Source of the DNA: Mobilicoccus sp032056465
GTDB lineage: Bacteria > Actinomycetota > Actinomycetes > Actinomycetales > Dermatophilaceae
Length of the DNA: 64,000 bases
Strand: one strand, 5' to 3'
Assembly (NCBI RefSeq): GCF_032056465.1
Contig: NZ_DAMBCL010000012.1
Part shown: positions 55,350 through 64,000 of the stretch, piece after piece
How the letters are laid out: every line of letters starts with the position of its first letter
Numbering within the stretch: position 1 is the first letter of the stretch
Notes under the pieces: generated by a model
The model's input: the letters and a program-made list of their open reading frames with translations, nothing else
Database searches by the model: none
What the model was told of the DNA's origin: nothing
Position numbers and translations under genes: made by a program

Positions 55350-56195
55350 TCAGATGCGGCTCAGGCACCACGAGGTGACGTCGCACTGCCCTTCGTCGCC
55401 ACCCGTGGCGAGGACGGTCCCGTCGGCGCGGACCCCGACGCTGTGACGCGAACCGGCCGCGACCGCGACGACGTCACGCCACGACGAGACGTCGCACTGT
55501 CCGTGCTCGTCGCTTCCCGCGGCCATGACGCGGCCATGACCATCGAGCCCGAGCGTGTGGTGGCTGCCCGCGGCCACCCCGATGATGTCGCGCCAACGGC
55601 CCACCTGCGTCGCGCCGGAGCGGCCGTCGCCGGCCGCGCACACCCGCCCGTTCGCCGTGACCGCGACCGTGTGCAGGTATCCGGCCGAGATCCCCCGGAC
55701 GCCACGCCAGCTCCTGACATCGCACTGCCCACGACTCCCCAGCCCGGCGGTCACGACTGTGCCGTCCGCGCGCAGCCCGACGGAGTGCCAGTCCCCCGCC
55801 GACACCGCGACGATCTCCCGCCACGCGCTCACGTCGCAGGCGCCCTCCGAGCTCCGACCCGCGGCAAGCACGGTCCCGTCCGCTCGAGCGCCCAGGCTCC
55901 GCCGCCACCCCGCGGCGACAGCGACGACCGCGGCCCACTCGTCCACCGCGCACTGCCCGGCACCGTTCCACCCGGCCGCGACGACGCTGCCGTCTGCGCG
56001 CAGCCCCAGCGTGTGCGAACGGCCGGTGTTCCTCGCCGCGTGCACGCTGCCCGCGGCCACCGCGACGATGTCACGCCACTCCTGAACACGGCACTCGGGC
56101 TCGCCGGGTATCCCGGCCGTGACCACTGTTCCCGCCGACGTCACCGCCACCGTGTGCCGGCGCCCTGCCGCGATCCGCCCGAACAGCGTCCTCAC
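55350..56195 (-). CDS. RCC1-repeat seven-bladed beta-propeller protein
   Basis: 281 residues, almost entirely seven repeats of about 38 residues with the pattern A-A-G...H-T/S-V/L-G-L-R-A-D-G-x-V-x-A-A-G...G-Q-C-D-V...W-R. Seven RCC1 repeats make one closed propeller. Repeat 2 carries an extra ~8 residues (V-H-A-A-R-N-T-G). There is no signal peptide or membrane segment. The G-Q-C-D-V flavour is common in Firmicutes-type RCC1 proteins, so horizontal gain is possible. Binding partner unknown. Confidence 0.85.
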   Translation of the reverse strand: MRTLFGRIAAGRRHTVAVTSAGTVVTAGIPGEPECRVQEWRDIVAVAAGSVHAARNTGRSHTLGLRADGSVVAAGWNGAGQCAVDEWAAVVAVAAGWRRSLGARADGTVLAAGRSSEGACDVSAWREIVAVSAGDWHSVGLRADGTVVTAGLGSRGQCDVRSWRGVRGISAGYLHTVAVTANGRVCAAGDGRSGATQVGRWRDIIGVAAGSHHTLGLDGHGRVMAAGSDEHGQCDVSSWRDVVAVAAGSRHSVGVRADGTVLATGGDEGQCDVTSWCLSRI

Positions 56196-56234
56196 CTCCC
56201 CGCAGCCGTGGAGAGCTTCGGCCGCACCCGCGGT

Positions 56235-56413
56235 TCACTCCCACTCGCGTTCATGGTCGCGGGAGTGAACCACTCCCGGCCCACCGACGCGCGAATGGTC
56301 GCGGCGCCACTCGTGGCTCACTCCCACTCGCGTTCACGGTCGCGGGAGTGAACCACTCCCTGCCCACCGACGCGCGAATGGTCGCGGCGCCACTCGTGGC
56401 TCACTCCCACTCG
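56235..56413. repeat. 83-bp tandem duplication ending in the guaA stop region
   Basis: Two head-to-tail 83-bp units (56235-56317 and 56318-56400) differ at only two positions. The first 13 bases of a third unit (56401-56413, TCACTCCCACTCG) are the last codons and stop of guaA. Each unit contains GGGAGTGAAC and its complement, able to form a 9-11 bp hairpin on guaA mRNA. Confidence 0.9.
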
Positions 56414-58014
56414 ATGGTGCCGGGTGGCTTGGACGTCACGTCCAACACCACCCTGTTCACCTCACGGACCTCGTTCGTGATGCGCGTGCTGATCTTCGAC
56501 AGCACGTCGTACGGCACGCGGGACCAGTCGGCCGTCATCGCGTCCTCACTCGACACCGGGCGCAGGACGATCGGGTGGCCGTAGGTGCGACCGTCGCCCT
56601 GGACGCCCACCGAACGGACATCCGCGAGAAGGACGACCGGGCACTGCCAGATGTCGCGATCGAGGCCGGCCTCGGTCAGTTCCTCCCGCGCGATGGCGTC
56701 GGCGGCACGGAGCGTCTCGAGACGCTCCTTGGTCACCTCACCGATGATGCGGATACCGAGGCCCGGGCCCGGGAACGGCTGCCGCCACACGATGGCCTCC
56801 GGCACCCCGAGTTCGAGACCGACCTGGCGGACCTCGTCCTTGAACAGGTCCCGCAGCGGCTCGACCAGCGTGAACTGCAGGTCCTCCGGCAGACCGCCGA
56901 CGTTGTGGTGGCTCTTGATGTTCGCGGTGCCCGACCCGCCGCCGGACTCGACGACGTCGGGGTACAACGTGCCCTGCACGAGGTGCTTGACCGGATGCTG
57001 CTCGGCGTCCGCCGGATCGTTCTTCGACCCGGCGGTCCCCGCGACGACGTCACGTGCCGCCTGCTCGAACGCGCGGATGAACTCCCGCCCGATGATCTTG
57101 CGCTTGGTCTCGGGGTCGCTCACGCCGTCGAGCGCGTCGAGGAACTGCTTCTCGGCGTCGACGACGACGAGGTCGACGCCCGTCGCCTCGACGAAGTCCT
57201 TCTCCACCTGCTCGGTCTCCCCGGCGCGGAGCAATCCGTGGTCCACGAACACACAGGTGAGCTGGTCGCCCACGGCCTTCTGCACGAGCGCCGCGGCCAC
57301 CGAGGAGTCCACACCCCCCGACAACCCGCAGATGACCCGCTCGTCACCGACCTGCTCGCGGATCTTCGCGATTTGCTCGGCGACGATGCTGGAGGGCGTC
57401 CACTCACCCGCGAGCCGCGCCCCCTGTTGGAGGAAGTTCGTGAGCACGCGTTGCCCGAACGTGCTGTGCATGACCTCGGGGTGCCACTGCACGCCGTACA
57501 GCCGCCGCTCGTCGTCCTCGAACGCCGCCACCGGGGCACCCGCGGTCTGAGCGGTGACCTGCACCCCCTCGGGGGGAACGGTGACCGAGTCGCCGTGACT
57601 CATCCACACCGACTGCGTCGTCGGCTGCCCGCGGAACAGGGTGGACTCCGCACCGAGAATCTGCGCCTGGGTCGACCCGTACTCGCCGAGCCCCGTACGC
57701 GCGACGGTGCCCCCGAGCGCCTGCACCATCGCCTGGAACCCGTAACACATGCCGAAGACCGGGATGCCCGCGTCGAGAAGCGCGGGGTCGAGGCCCGGTG
57801 CCTCGTCGGCGTAGACCGACGACGGGCCGCCGGAGAGGATGATCGCGCCAGGCTTGCGAGCGAGCATCTCGTCGGCGCTCATCGAGTGGGGGACGACCTC
57901 GCTGTAGACCTTGGCCTCACGCACGCGACGCGCGATGAGCTGGGCGTACTGCGCGCCGTAGTCGACGACGAGAACCGGGTTCTCGTGCAGGCCCTCGGCA
58001 GGGGAATCGGTCAC
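56401..58014 (-). CDS. guaA: GMP synthase (glutamine-hydrolysing)
   Basis: 537 residues from GTG 58014 (GAGGAG site). Class I glutaminase domain first: nucleophile Cys90 in G-M-C-Y-G-F, then W-H-P-E-V. ATP-pyrophosphatase domain with the PP-loop S-G-G-V-D-S-S near residue 238, and the C-terminal dimerisation domain. It converts XMP to GMP. The final codons (I-E-W-E) coincide with the start of the downstream repeat unit. Confidence 0.97.
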   Translation of the reverse strand: MTDSPAEGLHENPVLVVDYGAQYAQLIARRVREAKVYSEVVPHSMSADEMLARKPGAIILSGGPSSVYADEAPGLDPALLDAGIPVFGMCYGFQAMVQALGGTVARTGLGEYGSTQAQILGAESTLFRGQPTTQSVWMSHGDSVTVPPEGVQVTAQTAGAPVAAFEDDERRLYGVQWHPEVMHSTFGQRVLTNFLQQGARLAGEWTPSSIVAEQIAKIREQVGDERVICGLSGGVDSSVAAALVQKAVGDQLTCVFVDHGLLRAGETEQVEKDFVEATGVDLVVVDAEKQFLDALDGVSDPETKRKIIGREFIRAFEQAARDVVAGTAGSKNDPADAEQHPVKHLVQGTLYPDVVESGGGSGTANIKSHHNVGGLPEDLQFTLVEPLRDLFKDEVRQVGLELGVPEAIVWRQPFPGPGLGIRIIGEVTKERLETLRAADAIAREELTEAGLDRDIWQCPVVLLADVRSVGVQGDGRTYGHPIVLRPVSSEDAMTADWSRVPYDVLSKISTRITNEVREVNRVVLDVTSKPPGTIEWE

Positions 58015-58211
58015 GGGGTCTCCTCGTGCGGGGCGGAGTCACGACCCGCCCACTCTAGTCGTGGCGTCGTCGGCGACGACGCCCGGTCGCGACCCGGCAG
58101 GCCAGGACTGGACCGCCGCCGCCACACCTCACACCGGAGGCCTGCGTTCACACCGGAGCCCATGCCGTCAGGTCTCAGGATGAGCCTCCGGCTCGAGGTG
58201 GGTGGCGCGGC

Positions 58212-61200
58212 TCAGCCGACCCAGACACGGGCGTTGCGGAACATGCGCATCCAGGGGCTCTCCTGCCCGACGGGGGCCGACGTCCACGACATCTGGACGT
58301 TGCGCTGCACTCGCTCGGGGTGCGGCATCATCGCGGTGAACCGGCCGTCGGGCGTCGTCACCGCCGTGAGACCGCCGGGCGAGCCGTTGGGGTTGAACGG
58401 ATACGTCTCGGTGGGCGTGCCATGCCCGTCGACGTACCGCGCCGCCCCGAGGACCTGCGCGGCGTCGCCCCGGGCCGAGAAGTTCGCGAACCCCTCACCA
58501 TGCGCCACGGCGATGGGGATGAGCGACCCCGCCATGCCGGAGAAGAAGATCGACGGGGAGTCCAGCACCTCGATCGTCGACAGGCGCGCCTCGTACTGTT
58601 CGCTGCGGTTGCGGGTGAAGCGGGGCCACGCGTCGGCGCCGGGGATGATCTCGGCGAGGGCCGCGAACATCTGACACCCGTTGCAGATGCCGAGCCCGAA
58701 CGTGTCCTCGCGCGCGAAGAACGCCGTGAAGGCCTCACGCAGACCGGCGTTGAACATCACCGAGCGCGCCCAGCCCTCGCCCGCGCCGAGCGTGTCGCCG
58801 TAGGAGAACCCGCCGCAGGCGACGAGACCCGCGGCGTCGGAGAGGTCGAACCGGCCCTGCTGGAGGTCGGTCATGTGGACGTCGATCGCCTCGAAACCCG
58901 CCGCGTCGAACGCGAAGGCCGTCTCCACGTGCGAGTTGACCCCCTGCTCCCGGAGCACCGCGACCTTGGGACGCGCCCCGAGGGACAGGTAAGGGGCCGC
59001 GATGTCCTGGGTGGGGTCGAACGTCGGGGACAGCCGCAGACCGGGGTCGTCGCCCCCGACGGCGGCGTGCTCCTCATCGGCGCACTCGGGGTTGTCGCGC
59101 CGGGCGCTGATGCGCCAGGAGACCTCGTCCCACGCCTGCGCGAGGTCGCGGACGGACTCCGCAAGCAGTTCCTCCCCCTCGGCGTGGACGACGAGACGAC
59201 GCTCCGGCGTCGTGCACCCGACACGCCGGGCGAGGTCGCCGAGCCCGTGTTCGGTGAGGACGGCCAGCGCGGCGTCGGCATCGGTGACCCCGAGGACGAC
59301 ACCGAGCTCCTCGGTGAAGAGCGCCGCAAGCGACTCGACCTCGGCCTCGACGCCGACACCCCCGGCGAACGCCATCTCGGCGAGGGTCGTCCACAGTCCG
59401 CCGTCGGAGCGGTCGTGGTAGGCCGTGACGAGACCCTGCTCCCGCAGCGCGGCAAGGGCGTCGGCGAGACCGACGAGCCGCTGCGGGTCGTCGAGATCGG
59501 GCACCCGGCCGCCGAACTCCCCCTGCACCTGCGCGAGGATCGATCCGCCGAGACGGTCGGCGCCGGCCCCCAGATCGACGAGCACGAGCTCCTCACCCGC
59601 GGACACGACGGGGGTGAGCGTCCCCCGCACATCCGGGAGCGAGGCGAACGCGGACACGACGAGCGAGACCGGCGAGATGACCTGACGGGGCTCGCCGGCG
59701 TCGTCCGCCCACCGGGTGCGCATCGACAGCGAGTCCTTGCCCACGGGGACCGAGATGCCGAGTGCCGGGCAGAGCTCCATCGCGACCGCCTCGACCGTGT
59801 CGTAGAGCGCGGCGTCCTCGCCGGGCTCACCGCACGCGGCCATCCAGTTGCACGAGAGCTTGACCTCGCGCAGCCGCACGGGCGCGGCGAGGAGGTTGGT
59901 GAGCGCCTCGGCGACCGCCATGCGTCCCGAGGCCGGGGCATCGACCGAGGCCAGCGGGGTGCGCTCGCCACTGCTCATCGCCTGACCCGCGAAGCCGCTG
60001 TGATCCGAGAGCGTGACTGCGACGTCGGCGACGGGCACCTGGTACGGACCGACCATCTGGTCACGATGGGTGAGGCCCCCGACGGTGCGGTCGCCGATCG
60101 TCACGAGGAACCGCTTGCTCGCGACGCTCGGGTGCCGCAGGACGGCGTAGGCCGCCTCGCGCAGCGCCTCGCCCACCAGGCCGGCGAGATCGAGGTCGGG
60201 CGTCGACCGCTCGACGCGGGCGACGTCGCGGGTCATGCGCGGAGGCTTGCCGAGCAGCACCTCCATCGGCATGTCGATGGGCAGGTCGGCGCTCGCGTCG
60301 GTCGAGTCGTCGTCGCCGGGGGCGAGGACGAGCTGCCCGTCGGCGCGCGCCACCCCGACGACGGCGTAGGGGCACCGCTCGCGGCGAGCGAGGTCGGCGA
60401 ACCGCGGCAGGGACTCCGGCGCGATCGCGAGCACGTACCGCTCCTGCGACTCGTTGCACCAGATCTCCTTGGGCGCGAGGCCGGACTCCTCGAGCGGCAC
60501 CGCCGTGAGGTCGAAGCGGGCGCCCATCCCCGCGTCGTCGACGAGCTCGGGGAAGGCGTTGGAGAGACCACCGGCGCCGACGTCGTGGATCGCGAGGATC
60601 GGGTTGTCCTCACCGAGACTGCGGCAGTGGTTGATGACCTCCTGTGCGCGCCGTTCGATCTCGGGGTTGCCGCGCTGCACGGAGTCGAAGTCGAGATCGG
60701 CGGCGTTGACCCCCGCCGCCATCGAGGAGGCCGCGCCACCCCCCATGCCGATGCGCATGCCCGGTCCGCCGAGCTGCACGAGGAGGGTGCCGGCACCGAA
60801 GGCGATCTTCTCGGTGGCGTCCGCGGCGATGGAGCCGAGCCCACCTGCGCTCATGATCGGCTTGTGGTAGCCGCGGTGCACCCCGTCGACGACCTGTTCG
60901 TAGACACGGAAGAACCCGCCGAGGCCCGGGCGCCCGAACTCGTTGTTGAACGCCGCCGCCCCGATGGGCCCCTCGATCATGATGTCGAGCGGGCTCGCGA
61001 TGTGGCCGGGGAAGTGCTCGCGCGGCGCCTCCCACGGCTCGTTCTCCTCGGACAGATGCAGGTCGGACACGACGAACCCCGTGAGCCCGGCCTTGGGCGC
61101 GGAGCCGCGCCCCGTGGCACCTTCGTCGCGGATCTCACCACCGGCACCCGTCGCGGCGCCGGGGAACGGGGAGATCGCGGTGGGGTGGTTGTGGGTCTCG

Positions 61201-62165
61201 ACCTTCATGAGCACGTGGACGTCCTGCGCCCGCCCGACGTACCGGCCCGGACCGTCGCCGGCGCCCTCGGGGGCGAAGGCCGTGATCGCGCCGCCCGTCA
61301 TGATCGACGCGTTGTCCTCGTAGGCGACGACGGTGCCGTTCTCGGGGCCGCCCGCGACCTGCTCGGTGTGGCGGATCATGCCGAACAGCGACCGGGCCTG
61401 CGGTGCGCCGTCGACGACGAAGTCCGCGTTGAAGATCTTGTGACGGCAGTGTTCGGAGTTGGCCTGCGCGAACATCATGAGCTCGACGTCGGTGGGGTTG
61501 CGCCGCAACCCGCTGAACGCCTCGACGAGGTAGGTGATCTCGTCCTCCGACAGCGCGAGACCGAAGTCGCGGTTCGCCTCGACGAGCGCCGCCTCGCCCC
61601 GCCCGAGCACGTCGACGTGGGCCATGGGCTCGGGGTGTCGTTCGGCGAAGAGCTGCGCCCCGGCCTCGCGGGCGTCGAAGGTCGTCTCGGTCATGCGGTC
61701 GTGCAACGCGGCCGCGACGGCACGCCGTTCGTCCGCGTCGAGACCGCCGCCCGGCCCCGCCTCCACGGTGATCGCGTACTCGGTCACCCGCTCCACGCGG
61801 CGGATGTCGATGCCGCAGTTGTGGACGATGTCGGTCGCCTTGGACGCCCACGGCGAGATCGTGCCGAGCCGCGGCGCGACGACGACGCGTTCGACGACGC
61901 CTCCCGCCACGTGCTCCGTCGCCGAGACGGTCCCCGGCCGGGGACCGTCGTACGGCTCACCGTAGGTGAGGATCGCCCCGAGCACCTGCTCCGTCGCCGC
62001 GTCCAGCGGCTCCTCCGAGGCCACCCAGTGCACGAACCGGGCGTCCACGGCCCCGATGCGCGGAGACACGGCGCGCAGCCGCGCGAGGAGGGCGCGGGCA
62101 CGGAACGGCGACAGTGCGGATCCGCCCTCGAACGTCGTGAGGGCGAACTCGTGCGTGGCAGGCAT
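58212..62165 (-). CDS. purL: Phosphoribosylformylglycinamidine synthase, fused full-length form
   Basis: 1317 residues from ATG 62165. PurS-like N-terminal domain, linker, two halves of the FGAM synthase core (H-C-R-H-K; K-V-E-T-H-N-H-P-T; G-A-G-G-L-S-N), and a C-terminal class I glutaminase domain with nucleophile Cys in G-I-C-N-G-C-Q. It makes FGAM from FGAR, glutamine and ATP. This is the single-chain form known from E. coli and eukaryotes. Most actinobacteria instead use separate PurS, PurQ and short PurL, so the fused version here is notable. Confidence 0.96.
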   Translation of the reverse strand: MPATHEFALTTFEGGSALSPFRARALLARLRAVSPRIGAVDARFVHWVASEEPLDAATEQVLGAILTYGEPYDGPRPGTVSATEHVAGGVVERVVVAPRLGTISPWASKATDIVHNCGIDIRRVERVTEYAITVEAGPGGGLDADERRAVAAALHDRMTETTFDAREAGAQLFAERHPEPMAHVDVLGRGEAALVEANRDFGLALSEDEITYLVEAFSGLRRNPTDVELMMFAQANSEHCRHKIFNADFVVDGAPQARSLFGMIRHTEQVAGGPENGTVVAYEDNASIMTGGAITAFAPEGAGDGPGRYVGRAQDVHVLMKVETHNHPTAISPFPGAATGAGGEIRDEGATGRGSAPKAGLTGFVVSDLHLSEENEPWEAPREHFPGHIASPLDIMIEGPIGAAAFNNEFGRPGLGGFFRVYEQVVDGVHRGYHKPIMSAGGLGSIAADATEKIAFGAGTLLVQLGGPGMRIGMGGGAASSMAAGVNAADLDFDSVQRGNPEIERRAQEVINHCRSLGEDNPILAIHDVGAGGLSNAFPELVDDAGMGARFDLTAVPLEESGLAPKEIWCNESQERYVLAIAPESLPRFADLARRERCPYAVVGVARADGQLVLAPGDDDSTDASADLPIDMPMEVLLGKPPRMTRDVARVERSTPDLDLAGLVGEALREAAYAVLRHPSVASKRFLVTIGDRTVGGLTHRDQMVGPYQVPVADVAVTLSDHSGFAGQAMSSGERTPLASVDAPASGRMAVAEALTNLLAAPVRLREVKLSCNWMAACGEPGEDAALYDTVEAVAMELCPALGISVPVGKDSLSMRTRWADDAGEPRQVISPVSLVVSAFASLPDVRGTLTPVVSAGEELVLVDLGAGADRLGGSILAQVQGEFGGRVPDLDDPQRLVGLADALAALREQGLVTAYHDRSDGGLWTTLAEMAFAGGVGVEAEVESLAALFTEELGVVLGVTDADAALAVLTEHGLGDLARRVGCTTPERRLVVHAEGEELLAESVRDLAQAWDEVSWRISARRDNPECADEEHAAVGGDDPGLRLSPTFDPTQDIAAPYLSLGARPKVAVLREQGVNSHVETAFAFDAAGFEAIDVHMTDLQQGRFDLSDAAGLVACGGFSYGDTLGAGEGWARSVMFNAGLREAFTAFFAREDTFGLGICNGCQMFAALAEIIPGADAWPRFTRNRSEQYEARLSTIEVLDSPSIFFSGMAGSLIPIAVAHGEGFANFSARGDAAQVLGAARYVDGHGTPTETYPFNPNGSPGGLTAVTTPDGRFTAMMPHPERVQRNVQMSWTSAPVGQESPWMRMFRNARVWVG

Positions 62166-62331
62166 GCGGGGGCCTTTCGAGGCGTTCGTGGGGAACGAAG
62201 ACAGGCTACCGGCGCGCTCCGACAACCCTTTCCGGGCGCCACCCGGCGGCACCGACCGACGGCCTCGAGCAACCCGCCGCACGCTCCCTCACCTGCACGT
62301 CGAGGTGAAGACCGATGCGCAGGCGACCTCG

Positions 62332-62724
62332 TCAGTGGACGACGTTCACCCCGGTCGGCGTCTGCTCCCCACCCGCTGCCGCGAGGTGAGCCTCGACCTG
62401 CTTGGCGACGCGGCGCTCCACGTAGAACGACAGGAACGGCACACATCCGGCGAGCATGACGCCGACCATCTTCGGCAGGCTCCATCGCGCCGCGAAGCCG
62501 AGGTTGGCCGTGGCCGCGAGGTAGATCATGTAGATGAACCCGTGCGGCCCGGGCCACCACCCGAGCGGGTTCTCCTCCTTGCTCATCCCCATGCCGTAGG
62601 CCATCCACATCTCGGCCACGAGCACGAGAAGCCCCACGCCGACGACGAACGCCATGATCTTGAACGGCGTGAGCGCCTTGGCGGTCTTGGCCGGGTCGAA
62701 TCCGCGGGGCGGGGTGACGGTCAT
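62332..62724 (-). CDS. DUF3817 family membrane protein
   Basis: 130 residues with about three helices (residues 22-46, 62-80 and 86-103). The W-W-P-G-P-H-G-F-I-Y-M-I-Y motif is characteristic of DUF3817 proteins, which often sit next to SURF1-like genes in actinobacteria. The start overlaps the SURF1 stop by 4 bases (ATGA), so they are co-translated. Function unknown; a role near cytochrome oxidase is suggested only by this neighbour. Confidence 0.88.
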   Translation of the reverse strand: MTVTPPRGFDPAKTAKALTPFKIMAFVVGVGLLVLVAEMWMAYGMGMSKEENPLGWWPGPHGFIYMIYLAATANLGFAARWSLPKMVGVMLAGCVPFLSFYVERRVAKQVEAHLAAAGGEQTPTGVNVVH

Positions 62725-63650
62725 CGGGTGCTTCCTCCTGAGGGGGTCGTGGTCGTGTCGGTCGAGCCGGTGGTGCCGGTCGCGGAGGCCGCCGCGACGT
62801 CACGGTGCACGTCGCCCTCGGCGCCGGAGTCGCGGTCGAGGGTGGCGTCCCTCGTGGCGTCGTGCCCGGCGTCGGGCCCCGGGTCCCCGCCGGGGCCGGG
62901 ACCGGCGGCCAGGGCGGCCGCGGCGCGGAGCTCGTGCTCGTCCCGCACGGCCCGCCACCAGATGTAGACGACGAAACCGGCGAAGATCCACCACTGCACC
63001 GCGTAGGCGGCGTTGCGCCAGTTGACGCCCTCGGTGCGCACCGGCGGGGGCGGCACCCGCGTGAGCTGCGCTGACGCCCCGGTCGCGGCCGGCACCTCGT
63101 CCTCGGCGAAGACGAAGGCGTTGTAGATGTCGCCGCCCCACGCGTTGATCCCGCTCGCGAGGTCGACCGTCTGCACGCGTCCCGGCTCCGGCCGCGTCGG
63201 CTTCTCGGGCGGGCCCTCCTGCGGCTGCAGGGCGCCGTGGACCGTGACCGTGCCGGTGGGCGCCGGGGGCGGCGGGGCGCCCTCGTCGACGAATCCCCGC
63301 ACGACGGCCAGCCGCGCACCGCTGGAGTCGACGATCATCGGAGTGAGGACCCACGACCCGACCCGGTCACCGAGACGGCGCTCGACGACGAGCACCTGGT
63401 GGGTCTCGTCGTAGCGCCCCGTGGCGCGCACGGCCCGGCCGACGTGGTGGCCGGTGATCGACGTCTGCGGCGGCATGACCTCGTCGATCGGCGCCTCCGG
63501 CGTCTGTTCGATCTTCTCGGCGGCCTCGCGCTGCGAGGTGTGCTGAGCGACATCGAGCTGCCACAGCCCGAGCCACCCGAACCCGACGACGACGAGGACC
63601 ACCAGCCCCAGCAGGGCCAGCCATTTGGGTCTCAACGCCGTCCGGATCAC
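62721..63650 (-). CDS. SURF1 family protein (cytochrome oxidase assembly)
   Basis: 309 residues. Two membrane helices flank a periplasmic domain: one near 8-27 and one near 222-238 (W-W-I-F-A-G-F-V-V-Y-I). G-x-W-Q-L-D after the first helix and N-A-A-Y-A-V-Q-W before the second are SURF1 landmarks. The C-terminal ~65 residues are a hydrophilic Asp/Gly/Thr-rich tail. SURF1 helps heme a insertion into aa3 oxidase. Confidence 0.9.
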   Translation of the reverse strand: MIRTALRPKWLALLGLVVLVVVGFGWLGLWQLDVAQHTSQREAAEKIEQTPEAPIDEVMPPQTSITGHHVGRAVRATGRYDETHQVLVVERRLGDRVGSWVLTPMIVDSSGARLAVVRGFVDEGAPPPPAPTGTVTVHGALQPQEGPPEKPTRPEPGRVQTVDLASGINAWGGDIYNAFVFAEDEVPAATGASAQLTRVPPPPVRTEGVNWRNAAYAVQWWIFAGFVVYIWWRAVRDEHELRAAAALAAGPGPGGDPGPDAGHDATRDATLDRDSGAEGDVHRDVAAASATGTTGSTDTTTTPSGGSTR

Positions 63651-63943
63651 GCCTCCAGGCTAGGCCACCACCCTGACAGTCGTCCGGCCCGTCCCCGCCT
63701 CGAGGTCCCCGTCGCGACGTCCGGCCTGGAGCCGTCCCCGCCGAGACCTCCCCGCGCATGCCGACGTCCGGCGACTTGACCCGAACTCGACGCCACACCG
63801 TCCGCGCCACCGCGGTCGGCGTCCGTGCCTTGCCCCGGTGCGTGCCCCGCCCGTGCCGCCCGTGCCCCCCGTCGCGCCTCGGCGCAGGGCCCGGCGGCTG
63901 CCACCGGTGGGTCTGGGTGCATGGCGCGTCGCCTCGACACGCG
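63651..63943. other. Intergenic stretch at the right edge
   Basis: About 290 bases upstream of the SURF1 gene with no convincing reading frame. No promoter or RNA motif that I can support. Confidence 0.4.
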
Positions 63944-63979
63944 CAGGCCGCCCTGCCCGGCGACGGGAAGGGCGGCCTG
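63944..63979. terminator. Terminator-like hairpin at the right edge
   Basis: CAGGCCGCCCT (63944-63954) pairs with 63969-63979, loop of 14. Probably ends a gene that lies to the right of the window on the minus strand. Confidence 0.65.
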
Positions 63980-64000
63980 TGTCACGGGACGTGATGGATC

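Noticed and set aside
58320..62459. A 1379-codon open frame on the plus strand opposite purL.
   Set aside because: Shadow of purL; composition is Arg/Glu/Gly-biased and no domain is seen.

Overview
The window is chromosomal DNA of a high-GC actinobacterium. The evidence is the strong G/C bias at third codon positions, frequent GTG and TTG starts, MurT/GatD, PspC/LiaF-type envelope sensing, a monomeric NADP isocitrate dehydrogenase, and a gene order (pcrA, M23 peptidase, sucC-sucD, perM, purN-purH) that parallels M. tuberculosis Rv0949-Rv0957. A member of the Micrococcales, such as the Dermatophilaceae/Intrasporangiaceae, fits best, but that is inference. I see no tRNA or rRNA gene, insertion sequence, prophage or CRISPR array. 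This is a core-genome segment with small accessory patches.

Layout. 1-9.6 kb: SpoIIM-like membrane protein (cut by the window edge) divergent from an RDD protein; an M20 amidohydrolase; the large chain of a split methylmalonyl-CoA mutase; manC divergent from an MgtA-like mannosyltransferase; a D,D-carboxypeptidase; a 2H phosphoesterase next to trpS. 10.8-17.8 kb: icd, an unknown tailed protein, mdh, DUF3017, folD and a lipoprotein. 18-29.5 kb: purH (behind a ZTP riboswitch) with an overlapping DMT transporter, purN, perM, prepilin peptidase, sucC-sucD, the B12-binding chain of the mutase, and an M23 peptidase. 29.6-38.5 kb: pcrA, then a probable glutarate module (type III CoA-transferase, glutaryl-CoA dehydrogenase, APC permease) divergent from a PucR regulator. 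38.5-44 kb: a small transcript with an 11-codon ORF and an exceptionally long Shine-Dalgarno; a 4-TM protein; a LiaFSR-like system (PspC kinase, LuxR-type regulator, PspC/LiaF protein, small membrane protein). 44-50.7 kb: murT-gatD, PAP2 phosphatase, a hemY-type oxidase coupled to a radical SAM/SPASM gene, and a membrane protein. 50.7-56.2 kb: SnoaL-like protein, Tat-exported NlpC/P60, a frameshifted M28 aminopeptidase, a macrodomain protein and a seven-repeat RCC1 propeller. 56.2-64 kb: an 83-bp tandem duplication at the 3' end of guaA, guaA, a full-length fused purL, DUF3817 and SURF1.

How it fits together. De novo purine synthesis (purH, purN, purL, guaA, folD for one-carbon units) and the TCA cycle (icd, mdh, sucCD) dominate. 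Propionyl/methylmalonyl-CoA enters the cycle through the split mutase, whose two chains lie about 23 kb apart yet share a 27-bp start region (25 identities) that looks like a leaderless promoter. Envelope genes form a second theme: D,D-carboxypeptidase, MurT/GatD, M23, NlpC/P60, the LiaFSR-like system and the mannosylation genes.

Most notable: the ZTP riboswitch at purH, the shared start region of the mutase chains, the small transcript at 38.58-38.80 kb, the PucR operator and promoter, the frameshift (and apparent CTG start) in the M28 gene, the 83-bp duplication at guaA, and a perfect 48-bp palindrome between manC and the mutase gene.
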